Below are positions 61,301 through 61,779 of a stretch of 61,779 nucleotides of DNA, piece after piece. The notes below the pieces were generated by a model. It was not told the origin of the DNA. It was given only the letters and a program-made list of their open reading frames with translations, and ran no database searches. Where the stretch lies: NCBI GenBank assembly GCA_902582105.1, contig CACHQT010000004.1, forward strand, positions 1 through 61,779, read 5' to 3'. The stretch is from an uncultured Pelagibacteraceae bacterium (GTDB lineage: Bacteria; Pseudomonadota; Alphaproteobacteria; Pelagibacterales; Pelagibacteraceae). The first letter of the stretch is position 1, and each line of letters starts with the position of its first letter. Both the position numbers and the translations under genes were made by a program.

Positions 61301-61684
61301 ATGGAAAATATTACAAAAAATTTGCAGCTTGCTTTATTAACACTAATTTTAATTAGTACAGTTATTGCTGTTGGAATAGAAATTAAAACAATGTTCATGA
61401 ATCAATCTGTTACATTGGCTGATCTTCTTTTGATGTTTCTATATTTGGAAGTATTAGCTATGGTTAGGGTTTTTTGGAGTCAACAATCAATCAGCATTAC
61501 TCTTCCTTTGTTAATTGCAATAACAGCTCTATCTAGATTTATTATTTTGCAAGGAAAAGAAATGGATCCTTCTGGATTAGTATATGAGGCTGTTGCTATA
61601 GCATTAATTGCATCCGCAATTGTGATTTTAAGATTAAGACACAGTGATAAGTTGGGTATTAAGCCGAGAAAAAAAAGAAAATAA
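61301..61684 (+). CDS. PsiE-like membrane protein
   Basis: The 127-residue protein has four predicted membrane segments (about 9-28, 41-58, 65-82 and 91-109) and a basic tail. DLLLMFLYLEVLAMVRVFW and YEAVAIALIASAIVILRLRH match the phosphate-starvation-inducible PsiE family. Its role is not established. Its stop is one base from the opposing folD stop. The 74-bp gap from argG may contain its promoter; no clear boxes were recognised. Confidence 0.78.
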   Translation: MENITKNLQLALLTLILISTVIAVGIEIKTMFMNQSVTLADLLLMFLYLEVLAMVRVFWSQQSISITLPLLIAITALSRFIILQGKEMDPSGLVYEAVAIALIASAIVILRLRHSDKLGIKPRKKRK

Positions 61685-61685
61685 T

Positions 61686-61779
61686 TTATTTCTGAATTCT
61701 TTTAAAACATTCAATAGTATTTTTAAGCAAACAAGCAATAGTCATTGGTCCAACACCCCCTGGAACAGGTGTAATTGCC
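61686..61779 (-). CDS. folD: Bifunctional methylene-THF dehydrogenase/cyclohydrolase, C-terminal part
   Basis: Only the last 31 codons are in the window. [20 protein letters not shown] is the highly conserved C-terminal FolD signature, and TAA is at 61688-61686. FolD interconverts 5,10-methylene-, methenyl- and 10-formyl-THF, the pool from which folate one-carbon units (including those from DMSP demethylation) are used. The rest of the gene lies beyond the window edge. Confidence 0.93.
   Translation of the reverse strand, partial: AITPVPGGVGPMTIACLLKNTIECFKRIQK

Overview
The window is about 62 kb of AT-rich, very tightly packed alphaproteobacterial chromosome. It strongly resembles the SAR11 clade ('Candidatus Pelagibacter'). 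Evidence is the gene content (a dmdA-dmdB-dmdC DMSP demethylation cluster, TRAP transporter, F1-ATPase operon without F0 genes, an alphaproteobacterial DUF2794/IalB pair), the lysine/asparagine/isoleucine-rich proteins, single-digit or negative spacers, and convergent genes that share stop-codon bases. I saw no tRNA or rRNA gene, CRISPR array, insertion sequence or prophage, and no gene-free stretch over 300 bases.

Layout. (1) 1-6307, plus strand: rplU (partial), rpmA, obgE, proB, proA, nadD, rsfS, ctpA, rppH. This is ribosome assembly, proline and NAD synthesis, and RNA/protein turnover. (2) 6304-39116, minus strand, an unbroken 33-kb co-directional run. In transcription order it holds ffh, rpsP, trmD, rplS, leuC, leuD, leuB, dmdC-like, dmdB-like, an alpha/beta hydrolase, dmdA, asd, sdhCDAB, mmsA, mdh, sucC, sucD, sucA, sucB, lpd, priA and atpHAGDC. 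It carries nearly the whole oxidative half of the TCA cycle from 2-oxoglutarate to oxaloacetate (only fumarase is absent) next to F1-ATPase and the DMSP demethylation genes. (3) 39117-39273: a divergent ffh/dapF control region with a GC-rich, apparently pseudoknotted RNA leader in front of ffh. (4) 39274-41009, plus: dapF, ftsY. (5) 41006-56716, minus: hspQ, a hairpin RNA/terminator, ccmC-D-E-F-G and an interrupted ccmH, a PagL-like outer-membrane protein, two tandem L-2-hydroxyacid dehydrogenases, an aminotransferase, a D-lactate-dehydrogenase-like flavoprotein, TRAP dctP-Q-M, an amidase, a 58-residue membrane protein and a BEM46-like hydrolase. (6) 56795-61779: yciB, DUF2794, a BI-1 family protein, a Tas-like aldo/keto reductase, an IalB-like protein, argG, a PsiE-like protein and the 3' end of folD.

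The parts fit a streamlined marine heterotroph. DMSP is demethylated, coupled to folate, and its methylthio-acid backbone is activated and oxidised. Two- and three-carbon hydroxy/oxo acids appear to enter by the TRAP system and be oxidised by stereospecific flavin dehydrogenases. Electrons pass to quinone through these enzymes and succinate dehydrogenase, and cytochrome c maturation supplies the downstream chain.

The points most worth a second look are: the structured ffh leader with competing helices and a pseudoknot touching the ribosome-binding site; succinate dehydrogenase membrane subunits in which both canonical haem b histidines are replaced; the in-frame TAG in ccmH; the alpha/beta hydrolase inside the dmd operon with an apparent CTG start; and the hspQ-ccmC hairpin with a C-rich, anti-Shine-Dalgarno-like loop.
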